From the NCBI GenBank assembly GCA_946411985.1, contig CAMKFY010000017.1, positions 1-15,437 of the forward strand: DNA of 15,437 nt. Direction: 5' to 3'. Origin of the DNA: an uncultured Clostridiaceae bacterium. Its GTDB lineage: Bacteria; Bacillota; Clostridia; Oscillospirales; Ruminococcaceae. Position 1 is the first letter of the stretch, and each line of letters opens with the position of its first letter. The notes under the pieces are model-generated. The model saw nothing but the letters and a program-made list of their open reading frames with translations. It was not told the origin of the DNA and ran no database searches. The position numbers were made by a program, and so were the translations under genes. Shown one piece after another: positions 7,128-14,445 of the stretch.

Positions 7128-8369
7128 CTACCTAACCTTTTTAACCTTGTCACATTCTCTTAACATTCGCTCCACCTCTAGCGCATGAATATCTTCCTCT
7201 TCATCTAACTCTTCCTTAGACTTTTTAGGCCCTTTAACTATTTTAACATCTGAAAGCTTTTTTAATCTGCTTTTAAGCTTCTCCTGCACGGTGCTTTTAA
7301 ACCCTTCAACGCCTAAAACATTTTGCGTGCTTATGTCTATTTTAAAGCCAGTAAGCATTGCAGCTAACTTAACGTTAACGCCGTTTACTCCAATTGCTAA
7401 CGAGGTTTGCGAAGCTGGCACGGCCACATAAGCAATTTTCTCTACGCCTTCTATTTTTAAAATTTCCACCTCAGCTACACTTGCTGGCGCTAAAGCCGAC
7501 GCCACAAACTTTTTTTCATCGTCACTGTACTTCACCATATCTATTTTCTCGCCATTTAACTCATGCATAACAGCCTCTATACGTATGCCTTTAGAGCCTA
7601 TACAACAACCTATAGGGTCTAAATTTTCGTCATAACTGTAAACAGCTATTTTACTTCGAACTCCAGGTTGCCTCGCCACACGCTTTATTTCCACCTTGCC
7701 TTCCTCTATTTCAGGAACTTCTAACTCAAAAAGCTTCTTAACAAAATCTGGATGCGTTCTTGATATTTTAATTAAAGAACCAGACCCACTAAAATCTACT
7801 TCTATGGCGTATACCTTAACCATATCGCCAACGGAAAAATTATCACTTAAAAGTTGTTGATTTTTAAATAGTATTACCTCGTTTCCATCTATTTTGAAAA
7901 CAATATTTCCAAAAACTGGGTCTATAGCTTCAACTTTAACATTCAATATTCGGCCTACCTTGCCCCCCATCTTTTCTAAAATATTTTCCCTTTCAACTTC
8001 TCTAATGCCCTGCATTATTTGCTGCTTTGCCGCTTGCGCTGCCAGCCTTCCTATTCTTTTAGAATCTACATCTATTTCAATATATTCCCCAATTTTAACA
8101 TATTTATAAATAGATTTGGCATCTTGCAAAGATATTTCATTTAAAGGATTTTTAACTTCTTCAACAACAAGCTTCGAAAAAGACACATTAAAATTTAAAT
8201 TTTTAGTGTCTATAACAACATTTATTTTTTCAACTCCACCATACTGCTTTCTAACTGCTAAAATAATAGCACTTTCAAGCTTTTTAACAATAGAAGAAAC
8301 GTCTACCCCTTTTTCTGTTGAAATATAACTTAAAGCTTCAAAAAATTCTTTTTCCTGTTTTGTACTCAT
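7128..8369 (-). CDS. nusA: Transcription termination/antitermination factor NusA
   Basis: NusA binds RNA polymerase and nascent RNA and affects pausing, termination and antitermination. The N-terminal polymerase-binding domain (FFEALSYISTEKGVDVSSIV) is followed by an S1 domain from about residue 136 (GKVGRILNVKVEAIDP), then two KH domains with GCCIGSKGIR at 254-263 and the AIGVNGVNVKLAAMLTGFKI segment around 327. The 413-residue length fits the short Firmicute form without the C-terminal repeats of enterobacteria; a charged tail ends the protein. ATG 8369 is chosen after AAGGA at 10 bases; the open frame extends to TTG 8405 before that site. There are 115 bases between rimP and nusA. Confidence 0.97.
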   Translation of the reverse strand: MSTKQEKEFFEALSYISTEKGVDVSSIVKKLESAIILAVRKQYGGVEKINVVIDTKNLNFNVSFSKLVVEEVKNPLNEISLQDAKSIYKYVKIGEYIEIDVDSKRIGRLAAQAAKQQIMQGIREVERENILEKMGGKVGRILNVKVEAIDPVFGNIVFKIDGNEVILFKNQQLLSDNFSVGDMVKVYAIEVDFSGSGSLIKISRTHPDFVKKLFELEVPEIEEGKVEIKRVARQPGVRSKIAVYSYDENLDPIGCCIGSKGIRIEAVMHELNGEKIDMVKYSDDEKKFVASALAPASVAEVEILKIEGVEKIAYVAVPASQTSLAIGVNGVNVKLAAMLTGFKIDISTQNVLGVEGFKSTVQEKLKSRLKKLSDVKIVKGPKKSKEELDEEEDIHALEVERMLRECDKVKKVR

Positions 8370-8484
8370 CCTAAATAATTCCTTCCTGTTAACATATCCT
8401 CTCAATATTAGAAAAACAAAAAATACCTGTTTACACTTATATTCTTTTAATATTTAAATTTATACCAAACATAAATGTGAATTT

Positions 8485-8943
8485 TTACATTTCATCATCT
8501 AATTTTACATAAGAACAGTTCTCAAGCAAAAATTCAAAAATTTCGCCCTTATTCTCAATTTTAATTTTATTTAATGCATATTCCTTTAAAACACCTTTTA
8601 AATTTTTAAATTCGGTAAAATGACGTTTAAACTTAATATAAACCTTACTACCAATAGAATTTAAAAAATGCTTCTCCTTTGTTAACTTTCTGCCAACGCC
8701 CACAGAAGACACCTCTAAATAATATCTACTCTTTATAATATCTATATCATCCAACCTTTTTGAAACAGCCTTAGACACCATTTCACAATCATCTAACGTT
8801 ATGCTTGCTCCACTACTTCTAAAAATGTATATTCTTAAAAATTTGTTCTTCCCTTCTTTTTCCAAAACTATATCCCATACATTAACGCCAAAACTTAAAA
8901 TTATAGGCTCCAAACTAGCACGCAAATTTTCTAATAAGTTCAT
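8485..8943 (-). CDS. rimP: Ribosome maturation factor RimP
   Basis: RimP assists maturation of the 30S subunit. The N-terminal domain has ITLDDCEMVSKAVSKRLDD and the family hallmark YYLEVSSVGVGRKLTKEKHF, which corresponds to the YxLEVSSPGxxRpL motif with Pro replaced by Val. The C-terminal SH3-like domain contains GSKVYIKFKR and LKGVLKEY. The 152 residues are a usual length. ATG 8943 lies 11 bases after AGGAG. It is the first gene of the nusA operon, behind a promoter at 9031-9059 and a leader hairpin at 8983-9001. Confidence 0.93.
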   Translation of the reverse strand: MNLLENLRASLEPIILSFGVNVWDIVLEKEGKNKFLRIYIFRSSGASITLDDCEMVSKAVSKRLDDIDIIKSRYYLEVSSVGVGRKLTKEKHFLNSIGSKVYIKFKRHFTEFKNLKGVLKEYALNKIKIENKGEIFEFLLENCSYVKLDDEM

Positions 8944-8982
8944 ATATAAAAATACTCCTAAAAGTTATTTAAACATAAAAGA

Positions 8983-9001
8983 CCAGGTTCTAAAAACCTA
9001 G
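8983..9001 (-). promoter_or_regulatory. Leader hairpin before rimP, possible attenuator
   Basis: On the - strand a 7-bp stem (one G-U pair) with a 5-base loop, arms 8995-9001 and 8983-8989, followed by TCTTTTA. It lies in the untranslated leader between the promoter at 9031-9059 and the rimP start. The short T run makes it a weak terminator at best. NusA-controlled attenuation of this operon is known in other bacteria, so it may be regulatory, but no competing fold was identified. Confidence 0.35.
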
Positions 9002-9030
9002 CCTTACAAAATCATATCAAACTACACTTC

Positions 9031-9059
9031 ACCTTAACATATTTTGTGAAATTTGTCAA
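9031..9059 (-). promoter_or_regulatory. Probable promoter of the rimP-nusA-infB operon
   Basis: On the - strand a perfect TTGACA (9054-9059), 17-base spacer and TAAGGT (9031-9036), with TGT directly before it as an extended -10 element. The -10 box is a poor match, which the extended element may compensate. The predicted leader is about 80 bases. It diverges from the tRNA-Leu promoter about 30 bases away. Confidence 0.6.
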
Positions 9060-9091
9060 ATATTATTTTCAAATTAACATAAAAATATAAA

Positions 9092-9120
9092 TTGACTTTT
9101 CAAAAATATTAATATACAAT
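9092..9120 (+). promoter_or_regulatory. Promoter of tRNA-Leu
   Basis: TTGACT (9092-9097), 17-base spacer, TACAAT (9115-9120). The expected start is near 9127, about 11 bases before the tRNA. Confidence 0.82.
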
Positions 9121-9137
9121 GAATGTGTAGGTTTTAT

Positions 9138-9224
9138 GCGGCTATGGCGAAATTGGTAGACGCGCCAGATTCAGGTTCTGGTTGAAGTAATTCAGTGGAG
9201 GTTCGAGTCCTCTTAGCCGCACCA
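9138..9224 (+). tRNA. tRNA-Leu (anticodon CAG)
   Basis: An 87-base class II tRNA: acceptor GCGGCTA paired with TAGCCGC, leucine-type D arm with GGTAGACGCGC, anticodon loop TTCAGGT giving CAG, a long variable arm with a TGAA/TTCA hairpin, T loop TTCGAGT and encoded CCA. It reads CUG. A six-T run follows at 9225-9230, the first part of which overlaps nothing but whose end lies in the stop region of the convergent foldase gene. Confidence 0.97.
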
Positions 9225-9228
9225 TTTT

Positions 9229-10395
9229 TTATCTCATCATTGGCGCTTCTAACTGGTTTGCAAACACCTTGCCTGCTTGTATGGAGGCAGTATACTTTTT
9301 AAAAGCCCTTTTGTTATCTACTATTGGGTTTTCCTTTTTTTCCTGTTCCACAAGCTCTTTTTCTTTTTCTTCCATATATAAACCGTTAAGATCTTGTTTA
9401 CGCTTAGCCAAATCTTCTTTCTTTATATCCAATCTTTGATATACACTGCCACCCTTGTCGTTAACATCTTTTTCTTTAATGTCACCAATATTGAATTCCT
9501 TTATAAAATCTTCCTCTTCTTTTTTCTTATTATCTTTATATTTTTTTTCTGCATTCACTACAGAATCCTGCGTAAAATCAAAAACATCGCTAGCGCTCAC
9601 GCGAACACCCGTTTTTTCATCTTCATATTCCTTTTCTATTTCTTTTAAGTCTTTGCCCTCTTTTAATTTGTTTGTTATATTTGAAATAACTTCAGAAATG
9701 TTAACGTTATTTTCTTCTTTTTTTTCCTCTTTTTTATCTTTATCCTTATCTTTATCTTTTTCATTGTCAGTTTTATCTCGTTTTGATATTGTTATCTTTT
9801 TATATTTTAACATATTATTGTTTGCAAGCCCCAAAAGCATATCGTCTGTTGCAGCGTATTCTCCCCCATCTCCATAAAGCTTTTCTCTTATCTTCTCAAT
9901 TCTCTTAACATCTACAATATAATCATTGAGCGTTTTTTGAGATATACCTATTTTATAACCCTGCCAACCATTGTTAAAATATTTATACCCGTCCTCCGAG
10001 GATCTTTGTATTTCCTCCTGCTCCTTTTCGTCAAATTTGCAACCCAATTTTTCAAATCGCACTCTATTAACCAAAAATGTATCTAATGTTTCCTTTGCTT
10101 TGTTTTCCACATACTCTAGCGTGGGCTTACCGTTAAAATTACTAGTTTTAAAATCTTCTAAAGTTATGCTACCAAATTTATCATTCTTTTTTAATGAGCC
10201 CTCTGCTTCAACAATGCCAGTTGTTAGCATAAGTAAATATTCAGACGAAGAAATCTTTTTATCACCAATTCTTTTAACCCACTCATCACCATCGTTAAAA
10301 CGCCGTGTTATTAGAAAAACAAATACGAAAAATATAAGGATAAAAAAACCAAACAAAATATTAATTAACATGTTCTTCTTCAACTTTAAAACCAT
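9229..10395 (-). CDS. Membrane-anchored SurA/PrsA-like foldase with Lys/Asp-rich insertion
   Basis: The 388-residue protein starts with a basic stretch and one hydrophobic segment (about residues 9-30) with no lipobox Cys, so it is probably anchored with the rest outside the cell. The segment VKRIGDKKISSSEYLLML matches the start of SurA_N/PrsA-type chaperone domains. Further on, LKYKKITISK and LKEGKDLKEIEKEYEDEKTG resemble the strand and helix of a parvulin-type rotamase domain, but a low-complexity insert rich in Lys, Asp and Glu (about 205-232) separates them and the GGDLGYF-type segment is not evident. Catalysis is therefore uncertain; a chaperone-only role is possible. ATG 10395 follows AGGAG by seven bases; the frame is open to GTG 10410. 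It is the last gene of the pduL unit, 46 bases after the previous gene. Its stop lies four bases from the CCA end of tRNA-Leu on the other strand. Confidence 0.7.
   Translation of the reverse strand: MVLKLKKNMLINILFGFFILIFFVFVFLITRRFNDGDEWVKRIGDKKISSSEYLLMLTTGIVEAEGSLKKNDKFGSITLEDFKTSNFNGKPTLEYVENKAKETLDTFLVNRVRFEKLGCKFDEKEQEEIQRSSEDGYKYFNNGWQGYKIGISQKTLNDYIVDVKRIEKIREKLYGDGGEYAATDDMLLGLANNNMLKYKKITISKRDKTDNEKDKDKDKDKKEEKKEENNVNISEVISNITNKLKEGKDLKEIEKEYEDEKTGVRVSASDVFDFTQDSVVNAEKKYKDNKKKEEEDFIKEFNIGDIKEKDVNDKGGSVYQRLDIKKEDLAKRKQDLNGLYMEEKEKELVEQEKKENPIVDNKRAFKKYTASIQAGKVFANQLEAPMMR
9733..9756. repeat. Hexanucleotide microsatellite (four TTTATC units)
   Basis: Four tandem 6-base units, one with a single change, encode the Lys-Asp repeat in the foldase-like gene on the - strand. 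Because the unit is six bases, gain or loss of units keeps the frame and would only lengthen or shorten the charged linker. Confidence 0.75.
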
Positions 10396-10441
10396 AAAAA
10401 ATCTCCTCACAATATAAACAAAATATTATACTACACTTATG

Positions 10442-10735
10442 TTAAATACCTGATTTATTAGAATACCTATCTATCCATATGCCAGCTATATCTAGTGCCT
10501 CATATAAACCATACTTAACCGTGTATTTTACAACTATATCGTTTGGTTTAGTGTTTGGGTTTGTAGATATTAACTGCAAAAGTATTCTGTCACTTATTTT
10601 CAAATCCATATAATCGTGGCTTTGCTCAACGGTTAGCATAGCAACAACATCATCTTGCATATATCCATAATAAATAATGCTGCCCTTTCTCACCAAAGGC
10701 TTACCCTTATATGAAAAAAAGCCAACTTCCCCCAT
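10442..10735 (-). CDS. Conserved hypothetical protein, 97 residues
   Basis: I recall proteins of this shape (KGKPLVRKGxxIYYG at the start, GLYEALDIAGIWIDR at the end) as small uncharacterised proteins of Clostridia, but know no function or gene name. The sequence is soluble, without a signal peptide or membrane segment, and looks like a beta-rich start followed by a C-terminal helix. ATG 10735 follows GAGGT by ten bases. It lies 30 bases after pduL and 46 bases before the foldase-like gene, all in one direction, so it is probably co-transcribed. The frame is well formed and has ordinary codon use for this window, so it is very likely a real gene. Confidence 0.82.
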   Translation of the reverse strand: MGEVGFFSYKGKPLVRKGSIIYYGYMQDDVVAMLTVEQSHDYMDLKISDRILLQLISTNPNTKPNDIVVKYTVKYGLYEALDIAGIWIDRYSNKSGI

Positions 10736-10765
10736 AAAAACATCAACCTCAATCTACCAATATAA

Positions 10766-11338
10766 TTACACCTTAATAATTTCTCCCTTTTCCCCAGAAA
10801 AATTGATTGCGTTAGACTCGTCAACGTCTATATGCATTGACAAAGTAAAATTGTCAGACACGCGAACAACAACATCTTTTAAAATGGCAGACCTATCTTT
10901 AGAACAAATATTAACGCAAACAATATCACCATCTTTAACATTAAGAAGTTCCGCATCTTTATTATCAGCATGCAAATGCCTTTTAGCAACTATAACGCCT
11001 TCTTCTAAATTTACCTCTCCTTTTGGCCCAACTATCTTACAGCTGCCGCTACCTTTCAAATCACCAGATTCGCGAATAGGCGCATCTATACCTACTTTTC
11101 TAGCATCTGTTTTTGAAAGCTCCACCTGAGAATTTTTCCTAACAGGGCCTACAACAGATACACCATCAAACTTAGCTTTGGGCCCAATAACGGTTACTTT
11201 TTCTTCACAAAGATATTGCCCTTTTTGCGAAAGATTCCTTTTTGCTTTCAAATTATAATCTTTGCCAAATAAAACATTAACAGCGTCGCTGTTTAAATGA
11301 ACATGCCTTGCAGATACCTCAATTAAAAATTTTTCCAA
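10766..11338 (-). CDS. pduL: PduL-type phosphate acyltransferase (phosphotransacylase)
   Basis: PduL enzymes interconvert acyl-CoA and acyl phosphate. The zinc-binding motifs are visible: SARHVHL at the start (H12, H14), KRHLHA (H121, H123) and MHIDVDESNA (H169). The middle VVGPVRKNSQVELSKTDAR and GIDAPIRESGDLKGS are typical PduL segments. The start chosen is TTG 11338-11336, ten bases after GGGAG, giving 190 residues beginning with EKFLIEVSARHVHL; the frame is open to TTG 11359, before that site. There is no N-terminal encapsulation peptide and no microcompartment gene nearby. A cytosolic role in acetyl-phosphate metabolism, in place of classical Pta, is therefore more likely than propanediol use (inference). 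It is the first gene of a three-gene unit. Confidence 0.93.
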   Translation of the reverse strand: MEKFLIEVSARHVHLNSDAVNVLFGKDYNLKAKRNLSQKGQYLCEEKVTVIGPKAKFDGVSVVGPVRKNSQVELSKTDARKVGIDAPIRESGDLKGSGSCKIVGPKGEVNLEEGVIVAKRHLHADNKDAELLNVKDGDIVCVNICSKDRSAILKDVVVRVSDNFTLSMHIDVDESNAINFSGEKGEIIKV

Positions 11339-11438
11339 ATTAAAAGCACTCCCTTTCAAAATTTAATTTAAGTTAAAAACTTTCTAACAAATTTTAAAAC
11401 CTTCTTTAACCCAAAACTACCTTGCAGCACACCCTATA

Positions 11439-11467
11439 ATTATATTAAAATCTAAAAACAATTGCAA
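11439..11467 (-). promoter_or_regulatory. Promoter of pduL unit
   Basis: On the - strand TTGCAA (11462-11467), 17-base spacer, perfect TATAAT (11439-11444). The start is expected near 11432, leaving a leader of about 94 bases. It has the same -35, spacer and -10 as the nrnA promoter. Confidence 0.82.
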
Positions 11468-11920
11468 CAAAAATTTTCAAATATAAAATAATATAATTAA
11501 TAAACGTGTTACATATACCTAAAACATATAACAATTCCTATGATTTGGTAGAATTATAAAAAATTATTTAACTAATTCTAGATTATATAAATTTAAATGT
11601 TCTTAAAATTTTAAAAAATTTTGAAATATATTTTTGATATTAAATTTATCCAAAACTATGATTGATAATAAAGGTTTATATAATTATTGTTGCCTGCCTA
11701 AATATTAACTCTAAAATTAATAATTACATATGCTCAGCAAACAACTTTTGCTTTTTTAATAGATTTAACAAATTTAACTCACGATTTTACATTTAAGTAT
11801 TAATCTGTGTACCATTTTGCATTAAATATATTAAATCCATATTTTTTTTAACTAAAACCTATCATTTACAGTTACTAATTATAAATAATTATATAATATA
11901 ATAAAATATATATCCTTGCC

Positions 11921-11954
11921 AAAATTAACATATACACAAAATTAACATATACAA
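11921..11954. repeat. Tandem 17-base repeat, two copies
   Basis: Unit AAAATTAACATATACAC at 11921-11937 is repeated at 11938-11954 with one change at the last base. It lies in non-coding AT-rich DNA. No function is apparent; two adjacent iterons could bind a protein or arise by slippage. Confidence 0.85.
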
Positions 11955-12115
11955 TAAAACAAATTAGTCCAAAATTTATATTATTTTTATATAATAAAAC
12001 CAATAAATTATTTAACAAATAATATATCATTTAGTATATTTCCGAATGCACAAATAACTACATTAACCAAACGATAAAACTATTTTATTTTTAAAATTAA
12101 TTACATTATGATTGG

Positions 12116-12188
12116 TAAATATTAACTAGTAAAATTTTATTAATAAAAATTTTTTTATAGAACAAATAATATATTTTATAGCTAAATT
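12116..12188 (-). repeat. 73-bp inverted repeat, left arm
   Basis: The reverse complement matches 14727-14799 over 73 bases with four substitutions and no gap. It contains the 14-bp palindrome TTTTATTAATAAAA (12135-12148). The arms face each other across the groES-groEL unit. This arm does not continue into the TATAAT and CGCTTTGAAA block seen in the right arm, although a CATAAT lies at a comparable place. Confidence 0.9.
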
Positions 12189-12250
12189 GCATAAAAACAA
12201 TATGAATATTTAGTATTTTTTTACAAAATAACTTTTTTTTAATTAATCTA

Positions 12251-12279
12251 TTGATTTTTGATAAAAAAAATAGTAAAAT
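12251..12279 (+). promoter_or_regulatory. Promoter of groES-groEL
   Basis: TTGATT (12251-12256), 17-base spacer, TAAAAT (12274-12279). The start is expected near 12286, directly before the CIRCE element, the usual arrangement for HrcA-repressed chaperonin operons. Confidence 0.87.
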
Positions 12280-12288
12280 CAAAATTAG

Positions 12289-12315
12289 TTAGCATTCAGT
12301 TTCGCAGAGTGCTAA
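12289..12315 (+). promoter_or_regulatory. CIRCE operator (HrcA site)
   Basis: TTAGCATTC, nine bases, GAGTGCTAA. The consensus is TTAGCACTC-N9-GAGTGCTAA; only one base of the left arm differs. It lies at the start of the groES transcript, so the operon should be repressed by HrcA and released on heat shock. The hrcA gene itself is not in the window. Confidence 0.96.
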
Positions 12316-12366
12316 AATTTAATCAAACTTAAATATAAAAAGATATGAATAGGAGGATTGTTAAAT

Positions 12367-12651
12367 ATGAACATTAAACCTTTAGGTGACAGGGTAGTTA
12401 TAAAAATGCAAGAAGCAAAAGAAACTACCAAAGGAGGAATAATACTCGCTTCAAGTGCTAAAGAAAAGCCAGAAGTGGCCGAGGTTGTAGCTGTAGGGCC
12501 TGGTGGAAATGTAGACGGTAAAGAGGTTAAAATGGAACTTAAAGTTGGAGATAAAGTTCTTATTTCAAAATATTCAGGCACAGAGGTTAAAATAGATGGC
12601 GCAGAATACACAATAATTCGCCAATCGGACGTTTTAGCTAAAGTGGAGTAG
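12367..12651 (+). CDS. groES: Co-chaperonin GroES
   Basis: GroES forms the heptameric lid of the GroEL folding chamber. The 94 residues have the family start NIKPLGDRVVIK, the mobile loop ETTKGGIILASSAKEKP that contacts GroEL, the roof-loop region VGPGGN, and the end GAEYTIIRQSDVLAKVE. ATG 12367 lies ten bases after AGGAGG; an in-frame TTG at 12358 is too close to that site. It is the first gene of the HrcA-controlled operon and is 70 bases upstream of groEL. Confidence 0.98.
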   Translation: MNIKPLGDRVVIKMQEAKETTKGGIILASSAKEKPEVAEVVAVGPGGNVDGKEVKMELKVGDKVLISKYSGTEVKIDGAEYTIIRQSDVLAKVE

Positions 12652-12721
12652 TTTTGGTTACATACATTTAATTGATTCATTTATTAATAAAAATTTTACA
12701 AAAATATTGGAGGTTTTGGTT

Positions 12722-14383
12722 ATGCCAAAAGAAATAATTTTTTCGGAAGAAGCAAGAAAAGCTTTGCAAAGAGGCATAGATAAATTAGCTAATACTGTTA
12801 AGGTAACTTTAGGCCCACGAGGTAGGAATGTTATATTAGATGGAAATTATGGTGCGCCTAAAGTTGTAAATGATGGTGTTACAATAGCAAAAGAGATAGA
12901 GTTAAAAGACCCTGTTGAAAATATGGGTGCGCAACTTCTTAAAGAAGTTTCTATTAAAACAAATGATGGGGCTGGAGATGGAACAACAACAGCTACTGTT
13001 TTAGCGCAAAAAATGGTTGACCAGGGCATGAGGTTGGTGTCTAATAATGTAAACTCTATGATGTTGAAAGAGGGTATGAAAAAAGCTGCTGATATTGTTG
13101 TAGAAATTATAAAAGAAAAAGCCAACCCAGTGTCGGGCTCTGCAGATATTGAACGCGTTGCCACAGTTTCTTCCGGTAACGAACAGGTAGGCAAATTAAT
13201 AGCTCAAGCAATGGAAAAGGTGGGCTCTAACGGCGTTATAACTGTGGAAGAATCTAAAACTGCAGAGACATATAGCGAAGTTGTGGAAGGTATGCAATTT
13301 GATAGAGGTTACATAACTCCATATTTCTGCACCGATGCAGAAAAGATGGAAGCAGTGCTAGATGATGCATATATTTTGTTAGTAGATAAAAAGATTTCAA
13401 CTATTGCAGATTTAGTGCCACTTTTAGAGCATATAATGCAAGAAGGAAAAAAACTTTTAATTATAGCTGAAGATATTGAGGGCGAAGCGCTTTCCACTCT
13501 AATATTAAATAAGTTGCGTGGCACGTTCGTTGTGGTTGGCGTTAAAGCTCCTGGGTTTGGAGATAGGCGAAAAGAAATGCTCCAAGATATTGCAGTTTTA
13601 ACAGGAGCTACTGTTGTGTCTTCCGAGGTTGGCATAGAATTAAAAGATGTTACAACAGATATGCTGGGTTGCGCACGGCAAGTTAAAGTAAATAAAGAAA
13701 ACACTGTTATCGTTGATGGTGGAGGCAGAGCTGAAGATATTAGCGCTAGAAAAGCTCAGATTGAGTCTCAAATAGAGTCTACCACGTCAGATTTTGATAG
13801 AGAAAAGTTGCAAGAACGTTTGGCAAAGCTTTCTGGCGGAGTGGCCGTTATAAAGGTTGGCGCTGCCACAGAGGTGGAAATGAAGGAGAAAAAGTTGCGC
13901 ATTGAAGACGCCTTGTCTGCAACTAAAGCCGCAGTTGAGGAAGGAATAGTGCCTGGCGGGGGAGTTGCATTAATTGTTGCTAGCAAAGAATTAAGAGAAC
14001 GTATAAATTCTAAAAGCGATCCTGCTTGTGGTGGCTCTTGCGAATGCAATAGTGACATGATTGCTGGGGCAAATATAGTTTTAAATTCGCTTAGCGCGCC
14101 ACTTAAGCAAATGTTAATAAACGCTGGGCTTGAAGATAGCGCTCCCGTTATAATTAACAAATTATTGGATAGTGATAATTGTAATTATGGTTATGATATT
14201 GCTAATAACGTGTATGCGGACATGTTAAGTGCGGGAATTGTAGACCCTGCCAAAGTTACAAGAAACGCTTTACAAAACGCTGCTTCTGTGTCTAGTATGG
14301 TGTTAACAGCTGAGGCTGTAGTTACAAAATTGCCAGAAACAAATAAAGATCAGCAAAGCATGCCTCAACCTCCTATGTATTAA
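12722..14383 (+). CDS. groEL: Chaperonin GroEL
   Basis: The 60-kDa chaperonin that folds proteins with GroES and ATP. Equatorial motifs are intact: VTLGPRGRNV at 28-37, GDGTTT at 85-90, and the ATPase Asp in RIEDAL (D396, counterpart of E. coli D398) followed by EEGIVPGGGVAL. The apical domain has EGMQFDRGYITPYF. Two oddities: a Cys-containing stretch, CGGSCEC, at 436-442 in the equatorial region that is normally short and variable, and a C-terminus ending KDQQSMPQPPMY without the usual Gly-Gly-Met repeats. ATG 12722 lies eight bases after GGAGG (12709-12713); the frame is open to TTG 12707, which overlaps that site. Length 553 residues, slightly above usual. It is followed by a strong terminator. 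Confidence 0.98.
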   Translation: MPKEIIFSEEARKALQRGIDKLANTVKVTLGPRGRNVILDGNYGAPKVVNDGVTIAKEIELKDPVENMGAQLLKEVSIKTNDGAGDGTTTATVLAQKMVDQGMRLVSNNVNSMMLKEGMKKAADIVVEIIKEKANPVSGSADIERVATVSSGNEQVGKLIAQAMEKVGSNGVITVEESKTAETYSEVVEGMQFDRGYITPYFCTDAEKMEAVLDDAYILLVDKKISTIADLVPLLEHIMQEGKKLLIIAEDIEGEALSTLILNKLRGTFVVVGVKAPGFGDRRKEMLQDIAVLTGATVVSSEVGIELKDVTTDMLGCARQVKVNKENTVIVDGGGRAEDISARKAQIESQIESTTSDFDREKLQERLAKLSGGVAVIKVGAATEVEMKEKKLRIEDALSATKAAVEEGIVPGGGVALIVASKELRERINSKSDPACGGSCECNSDMIAGANIVLNSLSAPLKQMLINAGLEDSAPVIINKLLDSDNCNYGYDIANNVYADMLSAGIVDPAKVTRNALQNAASVSSMVLTAEAVVTKLPETNKDQQSMPQPPMY

Positions 14384-14395
14384 TTTAATTTTAAA

Positions 14396-14445
14396 AATAA
14401 AGAAATATTCCTGCCTGTTTGTTTTGGCAGGAATATTTCTTTATT
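14396..14445 (+). terminator. Terminator of groES-groEL
   Basis: Perfect 20-bp inverted repeat (14396-14415 with 14426-14445) around a 10-base T-rich loop. The top of the stem is the GC-rich CCTGCC/GGCAGG and its lower part is A on the left, T on the right, so the T-rich right arm can act as the release tract. Being symmetrical, it could also stop transcription from the right. Confidence 0.85.

Larger units (their letters stand above)
11468..12250. other. Long AT-rich non-coding region upstream of groES
   Basis: About 780 bases with no credible coding frame on either strand, much richer in A and T than the genes around it. It holds an 8-bp inverted repeat (11549-11556 with 11573-11580), a 17-base tandem repeat (11921-11954), the left arm of the inverted repeat that brackets groESL (12116-12188), and a possible weaker relative of that arm around 12014-12035 that shares AACAAATAATATAT. 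No RNA family was recognised. Confidence 0.7.

Noticed and set aside
8473..8492. Hairpin at the end of rimP as a terminator
   Set aside because: Six A/T-rich pairs with an eight-base loop and no T run on the - strand; nusA would then be cut off from its operon.
11640..11750. Short ATG frame in the AT-rich region upstream of groES
   Set aside because: It ends after 16 codons and has no ribosome binding site.
13309..14160. Long antisense frames opposite groEL
   Set aside because: They mirror conserved GroEL codons, have Ser/Ile-rich composition typical of shadows, and lack binding sites.
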